Of a stretch of DNA of 64,000 bases, positions 1 through 8,571 are shown piece after piece (the stretch's first letter is position 1; each line of letters starts with the position of its first letter). The translations under genes were made by a program, and so were the position numbers. The notes under the pieces are model-generated. The model saw only the letters and a program-made list of their open reading frames with translations, searched no databases and was not told the origin of the DNA. The DNA is from Salinarimonas sp052380005 (GTDB lineage: Bacteria > Pseudomonadota > Alphaproteobacteria > Rhizobiales > Beijerinckiaceae), in NCBI GenBank assembly GCA_052380005.1, contig JBQTCJ010000001.1, one strand, 5' to 3'.

Positions 1-660
1 ACCATCGTCGGCGTCGACCCGATCTCGCTCGGCATCCTCGCCCCGCCCTCGGACTACGGCGCGGACATCGTCGTGGGCACGATCCAGACGCTGGGCGCCC
101 ACATGAACTGCGGCGGGGGCGCGGGCGGCTTCATCGCCTCGCGCGACGAGGAGGCCTACGCCCGCGAATACCCGACGCTCAACGTCTCGATCACCGGCAC
201 CTCGGTGCCCGGCGAGGTCGGCTTCGGCCTGTGCCTCGCCCACCAGTCGTCCTACGGCATGCGCGAGGAGGGCAAGGACTGGACGGGCAACTCCGTCTAC
301 CTCACCGCCATCGCGAGCGCCGTCTACATGTCGCTGATGGGGCCCGAGGGCTTCCGCGAGATCGGCGAGCTGATCATCCAGCGCGCGCACTACGCCGCCA
401 AGCGCATCGCCGAGGTGCCGGGCGTCGAGGTCGTCTTCCCGACGGGCTTCTTCAAGGAATTCGTCGTGCGCTTCGACGGAACGGCCAAGACCGTCGCGCA
501 GGTGAACGAGGCCCTGCTCGAGAAGGGCATCTTCGGCGGCAAGGACATCTCCGCCGACTTCCCCGGGCTGGGCCAGGCCGCGCTCTACTGCATCACCGAG
601 ATCCACGGACAGGCCGAGATCGATCGGCTGGTCGACGCCCTGAAGGAGGCTGTGCGATGA
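1..660 (+). CDS. gcvPA: Glycine dehydrogenase (decarboxylating) subunit 1, GcvPA, 5' truncated by window edge
   Basis: The reading frame is open from base 1, so only the C-terminal 219 residues are present. The sequence matches the N-terminal half of the PLP-dependent P-protein of the glycine cleavage system in its split form: a Gly-rich stretch (MNCGGGAGGFIASRDE) near residue 38 and the expected tail that ends in the next gene. GcvPA pairs with GcvPB to decarboxylate glycine and load the aminomethyl group on H-protein. It overlaps gcvPB by ATGA. The Gly-rich stretch differs from the usual PMSYGGPYLGF version, which suggests a divergent paralogue. The family call is secure; the exact substrate is less so. 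Confidence 0.88.
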   Translation, partial: TIVGVDPISLGILAPPSDYGADIVVGTIQTLGAHMNCGGGAGGFIASRDEEAYAREYPTLNVSITGTSVPGEVGFGLCLAHQSSYGMREEGKDWTGNSVYLTAIASAVYMSLMGPEGFREIGELIIQRAHYAAKRIAEVPGVEVVFPTGFFKEFVVRFDGTAKTVAQVNEALLEKGIFGGKDISADFPGLGQAALYCITEIHGQAEIDRLVDALKEAVR

Positions 661-2225
661 GCAATCCCCGCGAGGTCACGCAAGCCCGCTGGAACGAGCC
701 GGTCGTCATGGAGATGGGCGTCGCGGGCCGCCGCGGCGCGGTCTTCCCCGCCGCCGAGGCCGACGTCGCCGCTGCCGTCGGCGAGGCGTCCGCGCTCGTG
801 CCCGCCGGCATGCGGCGGCGCGCGAAGCCGGCGCTGCCCGAGATGAGCGAGCCGGACGTGCTGCGCCACTACCTGCATCTGTCGCAGGAGGTGCTGGGGA
901 TGATGAACATCAGCCTCTTCGGCACCTGCACGATGAAGTACAATTCCCGCCTCTCCGAGCAGATCTCGCTGCGGCCGCAGATGGCGGACATGCACCCCTA
1001 CCAGGACCCGCGCACGCTCCAGGGCATCCTGGAGATCGTGCACGAGTTCGACCTGATCCTGCGCCAGCTCTCGGGGATGGACCAGTTCGTGTTCCAGGCC
1101 GCCGGCGGCGCGCACGCGGCCTACACGCAGACCGCCGTGACGCGCGGCTATTTCGCGGCGAAGGGCGAGCTGGAGCAGCGCAACCAGATCATCACGACGA
1201 TCCAGGCGCATCCCTGCAACCCGGCGACCGCCGCGACGTCCGGGTTCGAGGTGATCACCTTGATGCTCGAGGAGAACGGCTACCCGTCGATCGACGCGCT
1301 GAAGGCCGCGCTGTCGAACCGCACGGCGGCGCTGATGCTCAACAACCCCGACGACATGGGCATCTACAATCCCGAGATAAAGGAGTGGGTGCGCCTCGCC
1401 AAGGAGGCCGGCGCGCTCGCCTTCTACGACCACGCCAACTTCAACGGCGTGATGTCGAAGATCCGCGCCCGGGATCTCGGCTTCGACGCCTGCATGTTCA
1501 TGCTGCACAAGACCTTCGGCGGTCCGAAGGGCGGCGGCGGCCCGGCGACGGGGGCCTATGGCTGCTCGGCGGAGCTGGCGCCGTTCCTGCCCAAGCCCGT
1601 CGTCGTCAAGGACGAGGCGAGCGGCCTCTACGGCCTCGACTACGACCGCGAGATGAGCATCGGCAAGGTGCGCGAGTTCTTCGGCAACCTGCACATCGTC
1701 ATGCGCGCCTATGCCTGGGCCCGTGCGATGGGGGCCGAGGGCATAGCGGAGGCCTCCGACATCTCCGTTCTCGCCAACAACTACATGGAGAAGCGGCTCC
1801 TCGCCATCGACGGCGTGACGAAGTCCCACCCGCATCTCGACGCGTGGCGCCTCGAGATGACGCGCTACTCGCTGGAGAAGCTCAAGGAGGAGACCGGCAT
1901 CGGCGTCGCCGAGCTCTCCGCGCGCATGGTCGATTTCGGCGTCGACGCGCCCTGGCTCGCCCACGAGCCCTGGCTCGTGCCCGAGCCCTTCACGCCGGAA
2001 GCCGGCGAGATGTGGTCGAAGGAGGACATCGATACCTGGTGCGACGTGATCGCCCAGGTCGCGAAGGAAGCGCGGGAGAACCCCGACCACGTCAAGGCGG
2101 CGCCGCACAACGCGGCGATCCACGCCATCGACGGCTCCGCCCTCGACGATCCCGCGCGCTGGGCGACGACCTGGCGGGCCTACCTCAAGAAGCACGGCGC
2201 GCAGGCCCGCCGAGCCACCGGCTGA
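657..2225 (+). CDS. gcvPB: Glycine dehydrogenase (decarboxylating) subunit 2, GcvPB
   Basis: 522 residues, close to the usual size of the catalytic subunit. The PLP-lysine segment reads HKTFGGPKGGGG with the Schiff-base lysine at K285, and the upstream hallmark GTCTMKYN is present near residue 90. The start is the ATG that overlaps the gcvPA stop (ATGA), which fits translational coupling. A longer frame opens upstream but lies over gcvPA and is ignored. With GcvPA it should form the P-protein of glycine cleavage. Canonical enzymes usually read HKTFSTPHGGGGPG here, so this copy is somewhat unusual. No gcvT or gcvH gene follows downstream. Confidence 0.9.
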   Translation: MSNPREVTQARWNEPVVMEMGVAGRRGAVFPAAEADVAAAVGEASALVPAGMRRRAKPALPEMSEPDVLRHYLHLSQEVLGMMNISLFGTCTMKYNSRLSEQISLRPQMADMHPYQDPRTLQGILEIVHEFDLILRQLSGMDQFVFQAAGGAHAAYTQTAVTRGYFAAKGELEQRNQIITTIQAHPCNPATAATSGFEVITLMLEENGYPSIDALKAALSNRTAALMLNNPDDMGIYNPEIKEWVRLAKEAGALAFYDHANFNGVMSKIRARDLGFDACMFMLHKTFGGPKGGGGPATGAYGCSAELAPFLPKPVVVKDEASGLYGLDYDREMSIGKVREFFGNLHIVMRAYAWARAMGAEGIAEASDISVLANNYMEKRLLAIDGVTKSHPHLDAWRLEMTRYSLEKLKEETGIGVAELSARMVDFGVDAPWLAHEPWLVPEPFTPEAGEMWSKEDIDTWCDVIAQVAKEARENPDHVKAAPHNAAIHAIDGSALDDPARWATTWRAYLKKHGAQARRATG

Positions 2226-2255
2226 AGGCCACATCGAAAGAGCGGGAACGCCCCC

Positions 2256-2879
2256 ATGAGCTTCACCATCCACGGCATCGCACGCACCCGCACCTCCCGC
2301 GTCCTGTGGATGGCGCAGGAACTGGGCGTTCCCTACACGCACGTGAAGACGGCGCCGGGCGAGGGGGGCACGCGCTCCCCCGCCTTCCGCGCTCTGAGCC
2401 CGATGGGGCGCGTGCCCGTCCTCGAGATGGACGGGCTCGTCCTGACGGAATCGCTCGCGATCAACCTCCACCTCGCCAAGGCCTTCGAGACGCCGCTCGG
2501 CCCTCGGACCAAGGACGAGGACGGGCTGATGACGATGTGGACGCTGTTCGCGGCGACCGAGCTCGAGCCCAACGCCCACGAGGTCCTCGTCCATACGCTG
2601 AACCGCCCCGAGCCCGATCGTGACCCGTCCGCGCGGGACGCGGCGCTGGCGGCGCTCGCCCGCCCGCTCGCCGCTCTGGACGCCGCGCTCGTCGCAGGCG
2701 GCGGGCATCTCGTGGGCGGGCGCTTCACGGTGGCGGACCTCAACGTCGCCTCGATCCTGTTCTACCTGCGCGCGGCGCCGGGCGCGCTCGACGCGACGCC
2801 CGCCGTCGCGGCGCTCTGGGAGGCGGCGCAGGCGCGCCCCGCCTACGCCGCGATGATGCGGCTTCGTGAGGAAGGTTGA
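2256..2879 (+). CDS. Glutathione S-transferase family protein
   Basis: 207 residues with a thioredoxin-like N-terminal domain (about 1-80) and an all-alpha C-terminal domain. The SRVLWMAQELG helix, the cis-Pro segment RVPVLEMDG and the LTESLAINLHLA glutathione-binding segment are typical of GSTs. The C-terminal half has GGHLVGGRFTVADLNVAS, the usual N-capping motif region with its Asp. The substrate is unknown. It starts a four-gene overlapping operon with a deacetylase, a dehydrogenase and an FAD oxidase, which suggests catabolic rather than general detoxification use. Confidence 0.85.
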   Translation: MSFTIHGIARTRTSRVLWMAQELGVPYTHVKTAPGEGGTRSPAFRALSPMGRVPVLEMDGLVLTESLAINLHLAKAFETPLGPRTKDEDGLMTMWTLFAATELEPNAHEVLVHTLNRPEPDRDPSARDAALAALARPLAALDAALVAGGGHLVGGRFTVADLNVASILFYLRAAPGALDATPAVAALWEAAQARPAYAAMMRLREEG

Positions 2880-3796
2880 TGGGCGAGCGGCCACCCCTTC
2901 CCTCCTGGCAATGGCCGGAGGAGGACTGGCGCGCCCTCGTCGGGCGCGTGCGGGCCGGGCGGCGCCTGCGCCCGCCTTCCTGGAACGGCAAGCGCTGCGC
3001 CGTCGCCCTGTCCTTCGACTGCGACCACGAGACCTTCGAGATGGGCGCCGGCGGGCGCGCCATGGGGCGCATCGCCTGGGGCGAGTTCGGGCGGCGCGTC
3101 GGCGTGCCGCGCATCCTCGATCTCCTTGCGCGCCACGACGTCCCCGCGAGCTTCTTCGTGCCGGCCGTCTGCGCGCTGATCGACCCCGACGAGCCCCGCC
3201 GCATCGCGGCGCAGGGCCACGAGATCGGCATCCACGGCTGGATCCACGAGAACAACTCGCTCATCGCCTACGAGGACGAGCGCGCGCTGATGGAGCGTGC
3301 CCGCGACGTGCTGCGCAGCGCGAGCGGCACGGAACCGGTCGGTCTGCGCTCGGCCAACTGGGACCTGAGCCCCGACACGATCCGCATCGTGCGCGAGATG
3401 GGCCTCCTCTACGACTCGTCCATGATGGCCGACGAGGAGCCCTACGAGCTCCTGCTCGACGGCGAGGCGACGGGGGTCGTCGAGATCCCCGTCGAGTGGC
3501 TGCGGGACGACGCGGTCTACCTCCTCTTCAACCGCAACCCGCCGACGCGGCCCCACACGCCGCCCGCCGCCGTGCTCGACGTCTTCCGGCGCGAATTCGA
3601 CGCCGCCTGGGAGGAGGGCGGCGTCTTCCAGCTCGTGATGCATCCCTTCGTCATCGGCTACCGCTCGCGCATCTTCATCCTCGAGGAGCTGATCCGCCAC
3701 GCCAAGGCGAAGGGGGACGTGTGGTTCTGCACCCACGCCGAGCTCGCCCGCCACGCCCGGGATCACGCGCCCGCTTCCGCCCAGGACAGCAGATGA
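2879..3796 (+). CDS. Polysaccharide deacetylase (NodB-homology) family protein, PuuE-like
   Basis: 305 residues. The NodB fold is marked by ALSFDCDHETFEMG near residue 42 (motif 1 with the catalytic and metal Asp) and GHEIGIHGWIHENNS (motif 2 with H-x(3)-H type ligands). It also has SANWDLSPDTIRI and a late MHPFVIGYRSR segment with the motif 5 His. The ATG at 2879 overlaps the GST stop as TGATG; a TTG one codon earlier is less likely. This subgroup includes cytoplasmic amidohydrolases such as PuuE allantoinase, and there is no signal peptide, so a small amide substrate is more likely than a polysaccharide. It overlaps the next gene by ATGA. Confidence 0.85.
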   Translation: MGERPPLPSWQWPEEDWRALVGRVRAGRRLRPPSWNGKRCAVALSFDCDHETFEMGAGGRAMGRIAWGEFGRRVGVPRILDLLARHDVPASFFVPAVCALIDPDEPRRIAAQGHEIGIHGWIHENNSLIAYEDERALMERARDVLRSASGTEPVGLRSANWDLSPDTIRIVREMGLLYDSSMMADEEPYELLLDGEATGVVEIPVEWLRDDAVYLLFNRNPPTRPHTPPAAVLDVFRREFDAAWEEGGVFQLVMHPFVIGYRSRIFILEELIRHAKAKGDVWFCTHAELARHARDHAPASAQDSR

Positions 3797-4755
3797 CCAC
3801 CCGTTGCTTCGCCGTGATCGGCGCCGGCTCCATCGGCGTCGCCTTCGCCCTCGTCTTCGCGCGCGCCGGGCATCGCGTGCGGGTCGTCGACCCCGATCCG
3901 GGACGCCGCGCGGCGGTGGACGGCGAGATCGCGCTCCGGCTCGACGATCTCGCGGCCCACGGCCTCTTCGACGGCGACGCCGCCGCGGTGCGGGGCCGGA
4001 TCGAGGCGACGGCGGACCTCGCCCACGGCGTCGCCGACGCCGTCCTCGTGATGGAATGCGCCCCCGAGGACGCGGGCGTGAAGCGTGCGCTCTTCGCCGA
4101 GATCGCCGCTGCCGCACCCGCGGACGCGGTCCTGGCGAGCGCCTCCTCGGCGATCGGCGCCTCGCGCTTCGCCGCCGACCTGCCCGAGGCGGCCCGCGCG
4201 CGCTGCCTCGTCGCCCATCCCGGCAATCCACCGACGCTCATCCCGGTGATCGAGCTGGTGCCCGCGCCCTTCACCGCGGGCGAGACCATGGACGCGGCCG
4301 AGCGGCTCCTCGCCGCCTGCGGCATGCTCCCGGTGCGGCTCGGACGCGAGGTCGAGGGCTTCGTCTACAACCGCCTGCAGGGGGCGCTGCTGCGCGAGGC
4401 CTATTGCCTGGTGCGCGACGGCGTGATCGGCGCGAACGACCTCGACACGATCGTGCGCGACGGGCTCGGCCTGCGCTGGTCCGTCGTCGGTCCCTTCGCC
4501 ACCGCCGACCTCAACGTGCGCGGCGGCATCGCGGCGCATGCGCAGCGCATGGGCGCGGCCTATGCGCGGATGGGGTCGGAGCGCGGGCAGGACGATCCCT
4601 GGACGGAGGACCTCGTCGCGCGCGTCCACGCCGAGCGCCGCGCCGCGCTTCCGCTCGAGCGCTGGGAAGAAGGCGTGCGCGCCCGCGACGTCGGGCTGAT
4701 GCGGGCGCTCGCCGCCCGCCGCGCCGCGCCGGACGCCGACGGGCGGACGCGATGA
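3793..4755 (+). CDS. 3-hydroxyacyl-CoA dehydrogenase family protein, lambda-crystallin/L-gulonate 3-dehydrogenase type
   Basis: 320 residues. The N-terminal Rossmann motif is GAGSIG at about residues 10-15. The central active-site region reads AHPGNPPTLIPVIELVPAP, close to the HPVNPP signature of L-gulonate 3-dehydrogenase/lambda-crystallin and carnitine dehydrogenase relatives. The C-terminal domain carries GFVYNRLQGALLREAYCLV, as in 3HCDH proteins. It should oxidise a 3-hydroxy acid (not necessarily a CoA ester) with NAD. ATGA overlaps on both sides place it in one transcript with the deacetylase and the FAD oxidase. Confidence 0.87.
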   Translation: MTTRCFAVIGAGSIGVAFALVFARAGHRVRVVDPDPGRRAAVDGEIALRLDDLAAHGLFDGDAAAVRGRIEATADLAHGVADAVLVMECAPEDAGVKRALFAEIAAAAPADAVLASASSAIGASRFAADLPEAARARCLVAHPGNPPTLIPVIELVPAPFTAGETMDAAERLLAACGMLPVRLGREVEGFVYNRLQGALLREAYCLVRDGVIGANDLDTIVRDGLGLRWSVVGPFATADLNVRGGIAAHAQRMGAAYARMGSERGQDDPWTEDLVARVHAERRAALPLERWEEGVRARDVGLMRALAARRAAPDADGRTR

Positions 4756-5921
4756 CGACGCTCCCTCCCGCCGTCGACCTCGCCGTCGTCGGCGGCGGCG
4801 TCGTCGGGCTGGCGCTGGCGCGCCTCCTGGCGCAGGCGGGCGAGGAGGTCCTCCTCCTCGACGACGGGCGCCACGCGGGCACCACCGCCAATGCGGGGAG
4901 CCTCCACGTCCAGATGCAGAGCCGCTTCATCCGGCTCTACCCCGACCAGGTCCCCGCGCTGGAGCGCGCGCTGCCGCTCTACGTCGCCGCCGCGCGGCTA
5001 TGGACGAGCCTCGAGCGGGAGCTCGGCGCCGATTTCGAGCTCAAGCGCTCCGGCGGCCTGATGATCGCCGAGAACGAGGCGCAGTACGACTTCCTGGGGC
5101 GCAAGTGCGACCGCGAGCGCGCGCTCGGCCTCGACGTCGCGATGGTCGGGCGCGACGATCTCCTGCAGCTCGCGCCCTATCTCGATCCCGATGCCGTCTA
5201 CGGCGCCGAGCTCTGCGCCGACGAAGGCAAGCTGAACCCGCTCCTCGCCAATGCCGCCCTCGCCCGCGCCGCCCTCGGCGCGGGGGCGCGGCTCGCCGGG
5301 GAGACGCGGGTCGTGCGCCTCTCCGAGGAGGGCCACGGCTTTCGCGTGGAGACGTCGCGCGGCGTGGTGCGCGCCGCACGCGTCGTCCTCGCCGCCGGAG
5401 CCGGGACCGGCGCGCTCGCGGCCCAGCTCGGCGTAACGATCCCCACCAGTGCCGAGCCGCTCCACATGAACGTGACGGAGCCGATCGCCCCCGTGGTGCG
5501 CCATCTCGTCCAGCACGCGGAGCGGATGATCACCTTGAAGCAGCTCGCCAGCGGCCACGTCGTCGTCGGCGGAGGCTGGCCGGCGCGGCTCGCGGGGGAG
5601 GGCCCGCCCCGGGTCGAGCGCGCGAGCATCCTCGGCAATCTCGCGCTCGCCGCGCGGCTCGCGCCGGGCATCGCGCAGGCGCGGGTGATCCGCACCTGGG
5701 CCGGCGTGAACACGACCTGCGACGGCGCCTCGATCATCGGCCCCGCCGGGCCGCGCGGGCTGTTCGTCGCCGTGCCCGGCGACGCCGGCTACACGCTCGG
5801 GCCGCTCGTCGCCCGCCTCGCGGCGCAGGCGATCCGCGGCGAGCGGCCCGAGCTCGATCTCGGGCCCTACGACCCGGGCCGCTTCGTCGCAGGCGCGGCT
5901 GCGCAAGCCGTACCGGCCTGA
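4752..5921 (+). CDS. FAD-dependent amino-acid oxidase/dehydrogenase, DadA-like
   Basis: 389 residues. A dinucleotide-binding motif VVGGGVVG begins near residue 11 and is followed by the TTANAGSLHVQ segment characteristic of DAO/DadA-family flavoproteins. The middle has GGLMIAENEAQ and EGKLNPLLAN, and the C-terminus has GGGWPAR and a final FAD-binding GPRGLFVAVPGDAGYTLGP. It should oxidise a D-amino acid, secondary amine or opine-type C-N bond. It is a paralogue of the oxidase at 18189-19325. It ends the operon that starts at 2256. It could also be a beta subunit (HcnC/OoxB type) for the fused alpha subunit at 23273. Confidence 0.87.
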   Translation: MTTLPPAVDLAVVGGGVVGLALARLLAQAGEEVLLLDDGRHAGTTANAGSLHVQMQSRFIRLYPDQVPALERALPLYVAAARLWTSLERELGADFELKRSGGLMIAENEAQYDFLGRKCDRERALGLDVAMVGRDDLLQLAPYLDPDAVYGAELCADEGKLNPLLANAALARAALGAGARLAGETRVVRLSEEGHGFRVETSRGVVRAARVVLAAGAGTGALAAQLGVTIPTSAEPLHMNVTEPIAPVVRHLVQHAERMITLKQLASGHVVVGGGWPARLAGEGPPRVERASILGNLALAARLAPGIAQARVIRTWAGVNTTCDGASIIGPAGPRGLFVAVPGDAGYTLGPLVARLAAQAIRGERPELDLGPYDPGRFVAGAAAQAVPA

Positions 5922-6096
5922 GCGTACCGCGGATACGCTGCGTTCTCGAACAACCGGGCGGATACGCCGTCGCGCGCAGGCGTTGAGCTGGCCGCGCTGG
6001 AACGGTCGGGCATCGCAGACGCGCGGTAGAATTCCCGGAAATCGCCGTTTCGAAGGCCCTCTTGGCGATTTCGCCCTTGCGCGGCTCCCGGACTTT

Positions 6097-6123
6097 TGTT
6101 CGCTATGCGCACGAATGTACGAG
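6097..6123. promoter_or_regulatory. Putative IclR-type operator A (three half-sites) upstream of the sugar ABC operon
   Basis: The dyad TGCGCACGAATGTACGAG lies at 6106-6123, preceded at 6097 by a further half-site TGTTCGC, 9 nt before the dyad start. It matches the shared pattern TGCGnACAnnTGTnCGCA found in front of seven other transcription units. It ends 52 nt before the ATG of the ABC binding protein. Assignment to the IclR protein at 25014-25841 is inferred. Confidence 0.75.
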
Positions 6124-6175
6124 AAACGGGAGCGACCCTCGTCGCAACCCGTCGCCCTCTGGATCGGAGCGCACC

Positions 6176-7531
6176 ATGACGAACAAGACTTCGCACCTCA
6201 TCACGACGACGCGCGGGGGGGTCTCGCGGCGGACCGTGCTCGCCGGCATCGGCGCGGCCGGCTTCACCGCCGCCATGCCGGGCATCCGCCGGGCGCAGGC
6301 GCAGGAGACGACCCTGCGCTGGTGGTCGCCGCAGACGGCGCCGGCGCAGGCCGAAGCCTACGCCTACCAGATCGCGACCTTCGAGGCGGCCAATCCCGGC
6401 GTGAAGGTGCTGTTCGAGAGCACCTCCGACGAGGGCTACCCGGCCCAGATGGCCGCCGCCTTCGCGTCCGGCCAGGCGCCGAACGTCGTCACCCACCTGC
6501 CCTCGTTCGCGGTGTCCAACTACTGGCAGAACGGCCTTCTCGAGCCCTTCGACGACGTCATCGCGATGATCGGCCCCGAGAAGTACTACGAGGGCGCCAA
6601 CAAGGTCTACGAGATCACCCCCGGCCAGCACGCCGGCACGGGCATCGGCAATTCCGCGGCCAACATGATGTGGGTGCGCACCGACCTGATGGAGAAGGCC
6701 GGGATCGACGCCGTGCCGCGCACCTGGGACCAGCTGCGCGACGCGGCCCAGAAGATGCAGGGCGGCGGGATCTACGGCGCGCCGCTTCCCTACGCGCGCA
6801 ACTCGATGACGAGCCTCGTGTTCATCTGCTTCGTGCACGGCGCGGGCGGCATGATCTTCTCCCCCGACCTCGAGGTCGCGGTCGATTCCGCCGAGTTCCG
6901 CAACGCGCTCGAGTTCTACAAGTCGATGCGCGAGCTCTGCCCGCCGGGCGCGACCGCCTATTCCTGGGGCGAGAGCCTCACGGCCTTCGTCTCCGGCGCG
7001 ACCGCGACGGGTCTCTACACCGGCCGCGTCCTCGCCAACGTCAACGCGCAGAACCCCGGCATCGCGGACTTCGTCGCGGCGCACGAGTACCCGACCGTGT
7101 CCGAGGACGTGCCGCACTGGACCTTCAACGACTTCCCCTCGGTGATGATCCCCAAGGACGCGCCGAACATGGAGCTGACGAAGAAGCTCGCCGCGCACCT
7201 CTTCGAGCCGGACGGCTACATCCGCCAGCTCCACGCCGCGCCGGGCCACGTGCTGCCGGTACTGAAGACGATCTCGTCGATGCCCGCCTACCAGGAGAAC
7301 GAGATCATCCAGAAGTATTCGGACGACGTCGACCGCATGGCCGCCGCGGCCGCCGCGGGCCACAACCTCGGCTGGGAATCGACCGCGCACAAGCCCAATA
7401 CCAAGGCCGGCCAGATCGTCGCCTCGCACGTGCTGGCCGACGCGGTGCAGCGCTACGTCATGAACGGGGATGCCATGGACGCCGTCGTCTCCGACACGGC
7501 CATGCGCCTCGAGGAACTGATGAAGGGCTGA
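6176..7531 (+). CDS. Extracellular solute-binding protein, family 1 (sugar ABC importer, CUT1), Tat-exported
   Basis: 451 residues. A twin-arginine signal is clear (SRRTVLAG, R18-R19) with probable cleavage after AQA near residue 42. The mature part begins with TTLRWWSPQ and has the family-1 pattern AAAFASGQAPNVVTHLP. The ATG at 6176 follows GGAG by 6 nt, so the longer frame from 6062, which would run over operator A, is rejected. It captures a sugar-like solute in the periplasm for the permeases and ATPase encoded next (7630-10540). The substrate is unknown; neighbouring aminotransferase and lyase genes suggest an amino sugar, sugar acid or similar compound. Confidence 0.92.
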   Translation: MTNKTSHLITTTRGGVSRRTVLAGIGAAGFTAAMPGIRRAQAQETTLRWWSPQTAPAQAEAYAYQIATFEAANPGVKVLFESTSDEGYPAQMAAAFASGQAPNVVTHLPSFAVSNYWQNGLLEPFDDVIAMIGPEKYYEGANKVYEITPGQHAGTGIGNSAANMMWVRTDLMEKAGIDAVPRTWDQLRDAAQKMQGGGIYGAPLPYARNSMTSLVFICFVHGAGGMIFSPDLEVAVDSAEFRNALEFYKSMRELCPPGATAYSWGESLTAFVSGATATGLYTGRVLANVNAQNPGIADFVAAHEYPTVSEDVPHWTFNDFPSVMIPKDAPNMELTKKLAAHLFEPDGYIRQLHAAPGHVLPVLKTISSMPAYQENEIIQKYSDDVDRMAAAAAAGHNLGWESTAHKPNTKAGQIVASHVLADAVQRYVMNGDAMDAVVSDTAMRLEELMKG

Positions 7532-7629
7532 TCGGGCGGCGCTCGCCTCTCGTCTCCCTTCGTCACGCGCGACGCCGGGCCGGCCGCACCCTCCATCAGC
7601 CCGGCGTCGCCCCCTTTTCCGGATCCGTC

Positions 7630-8571
7630 ATGACCGCTACCGCCCTCACCGGCACGGCCGGGACCGGCTCGTCCCTCGGCTCGGCTCTCGACCGCCGCTA
7701 CGCACTCCTCGGCCTCCTGCTGATCGCACCGTCGGTGGTGATCTTCTGCATGGTGATCGTCTATCCGCTCGTCTCGGCGATCTACCTGAGCCTGTTCTCC
7801 ATCTACACGCCGACGCTGCAGGGCGACTTCGTGGCGCTGGACAACTACGCCACGCTGATGGCGTCGGGCGAATTCTGGCGGTCTTTGCTCAACACCGTGA
7901 TCTGGACCGTGTGCACGCTGACGCTGCAGGTCTTCTTCGGCATCGCGGTCGCGCTCGTGCTGCACCAGAACATGGTCTTCCGCGCGCTGGCGCGCAGCCT
8001 GATCCTGTTTCCCTACTTCGTCTCCACCGTCGTCGCGGTGCTGGTCTGGCGGTGGCTGTTCAACGACCTCTACGGCATCCTCAACCACATGATGATGTGG
8101 GTGGGCATCATCGACATGCCGCTCGACTATCTCGGCTCGATGCCCAACGCCATGATCAGCGTCGTCGTCGTGGGCGCGTGGAAGTACTTCCCCTTCGTGG
8201 TCATCGCGGTGCTGGCGCGCCTCCAGACCATTCCCGAGCCGCTCTACGAGGCGGCCAAGATCGACGGCGCCGGCCCGATCGCGCGCTTCTTCGACGTGAC
8301 GCTCCCGCAATTGCGCGACGTCCTCGTCGTCATCGTCCTGCTCCGCGCGATCTGGGACTTCAAGGAGTTCGACCTGATCTTCCTGCTCACCGGCGGCGGC
8401 CCGCTGATCTCGACCCAGACGCTGCCGCTCATGGTCTACAAGGACGCGTTCGGGCTCAACGACATGGGCCGGGCCTCCGCGGTCGCCGTGACGATGATGA
8501 TCGTCATGCTCGTCTTCATGATCGGGTACCTGCGCGTCACCGGGCGCGAGGAGAAGGAGGCGGGACGATGA
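7630..8571 (+). CDS. Sugar ABC transporter permease, MalF/UgpA type
   Basis: 313 residues with about six hydrophobic segments, the first at about 25-50 (LLGLLLIAPSVVIFCMVIVY). The EAA loop that docks on the ATPase is YEAAKIDGAGPIARF followed by TLPQLRD near residue 210. The start is the first ATG after a 98-nt gap that follows the binding protein. It overlaps the partner permease by ATGA. It is an inner-membrane component of a CUT1 importer. The long upstream extension of this frame lies over the binding-protein gene and is not coding. Confidence 0.93.
   Translation: MTATALTGTAGTGSSLGSALDRRYALLGLLLIAPSVVIFCMVIVYPLVSAIYLSLFSIYTPTLQGDFVALDNYATLMASGEFWRSLLNTVIWTVCTLTLQVFFGIAVALVLHQNMVFRALARSLILFPYFVSTVVAVLVWRWLFNDLYGILNHMMMWVGIIDMPLDYLGSMPNAMISVVVVGAWKYFPFVVIAVLARLQTIPEPLYEAAKIDGAGPIARFFDVTLPQLRDVLVVIVLLRAIWDFKEFDLIFLLTGGGPLISTQTLPLMVYKDAFGLNDMGRASAVAVTMMIVMLVFMIGYLRVTGREEKEAGR

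Noticed and set aside
585..2894. Very long minus-strand open frame over gcvPB and GST
   Set aside because: It is antisense to two clearly recognisable genes, His/Arg/Gly-rich with no motif, and typical of GC-biased shadow frames.
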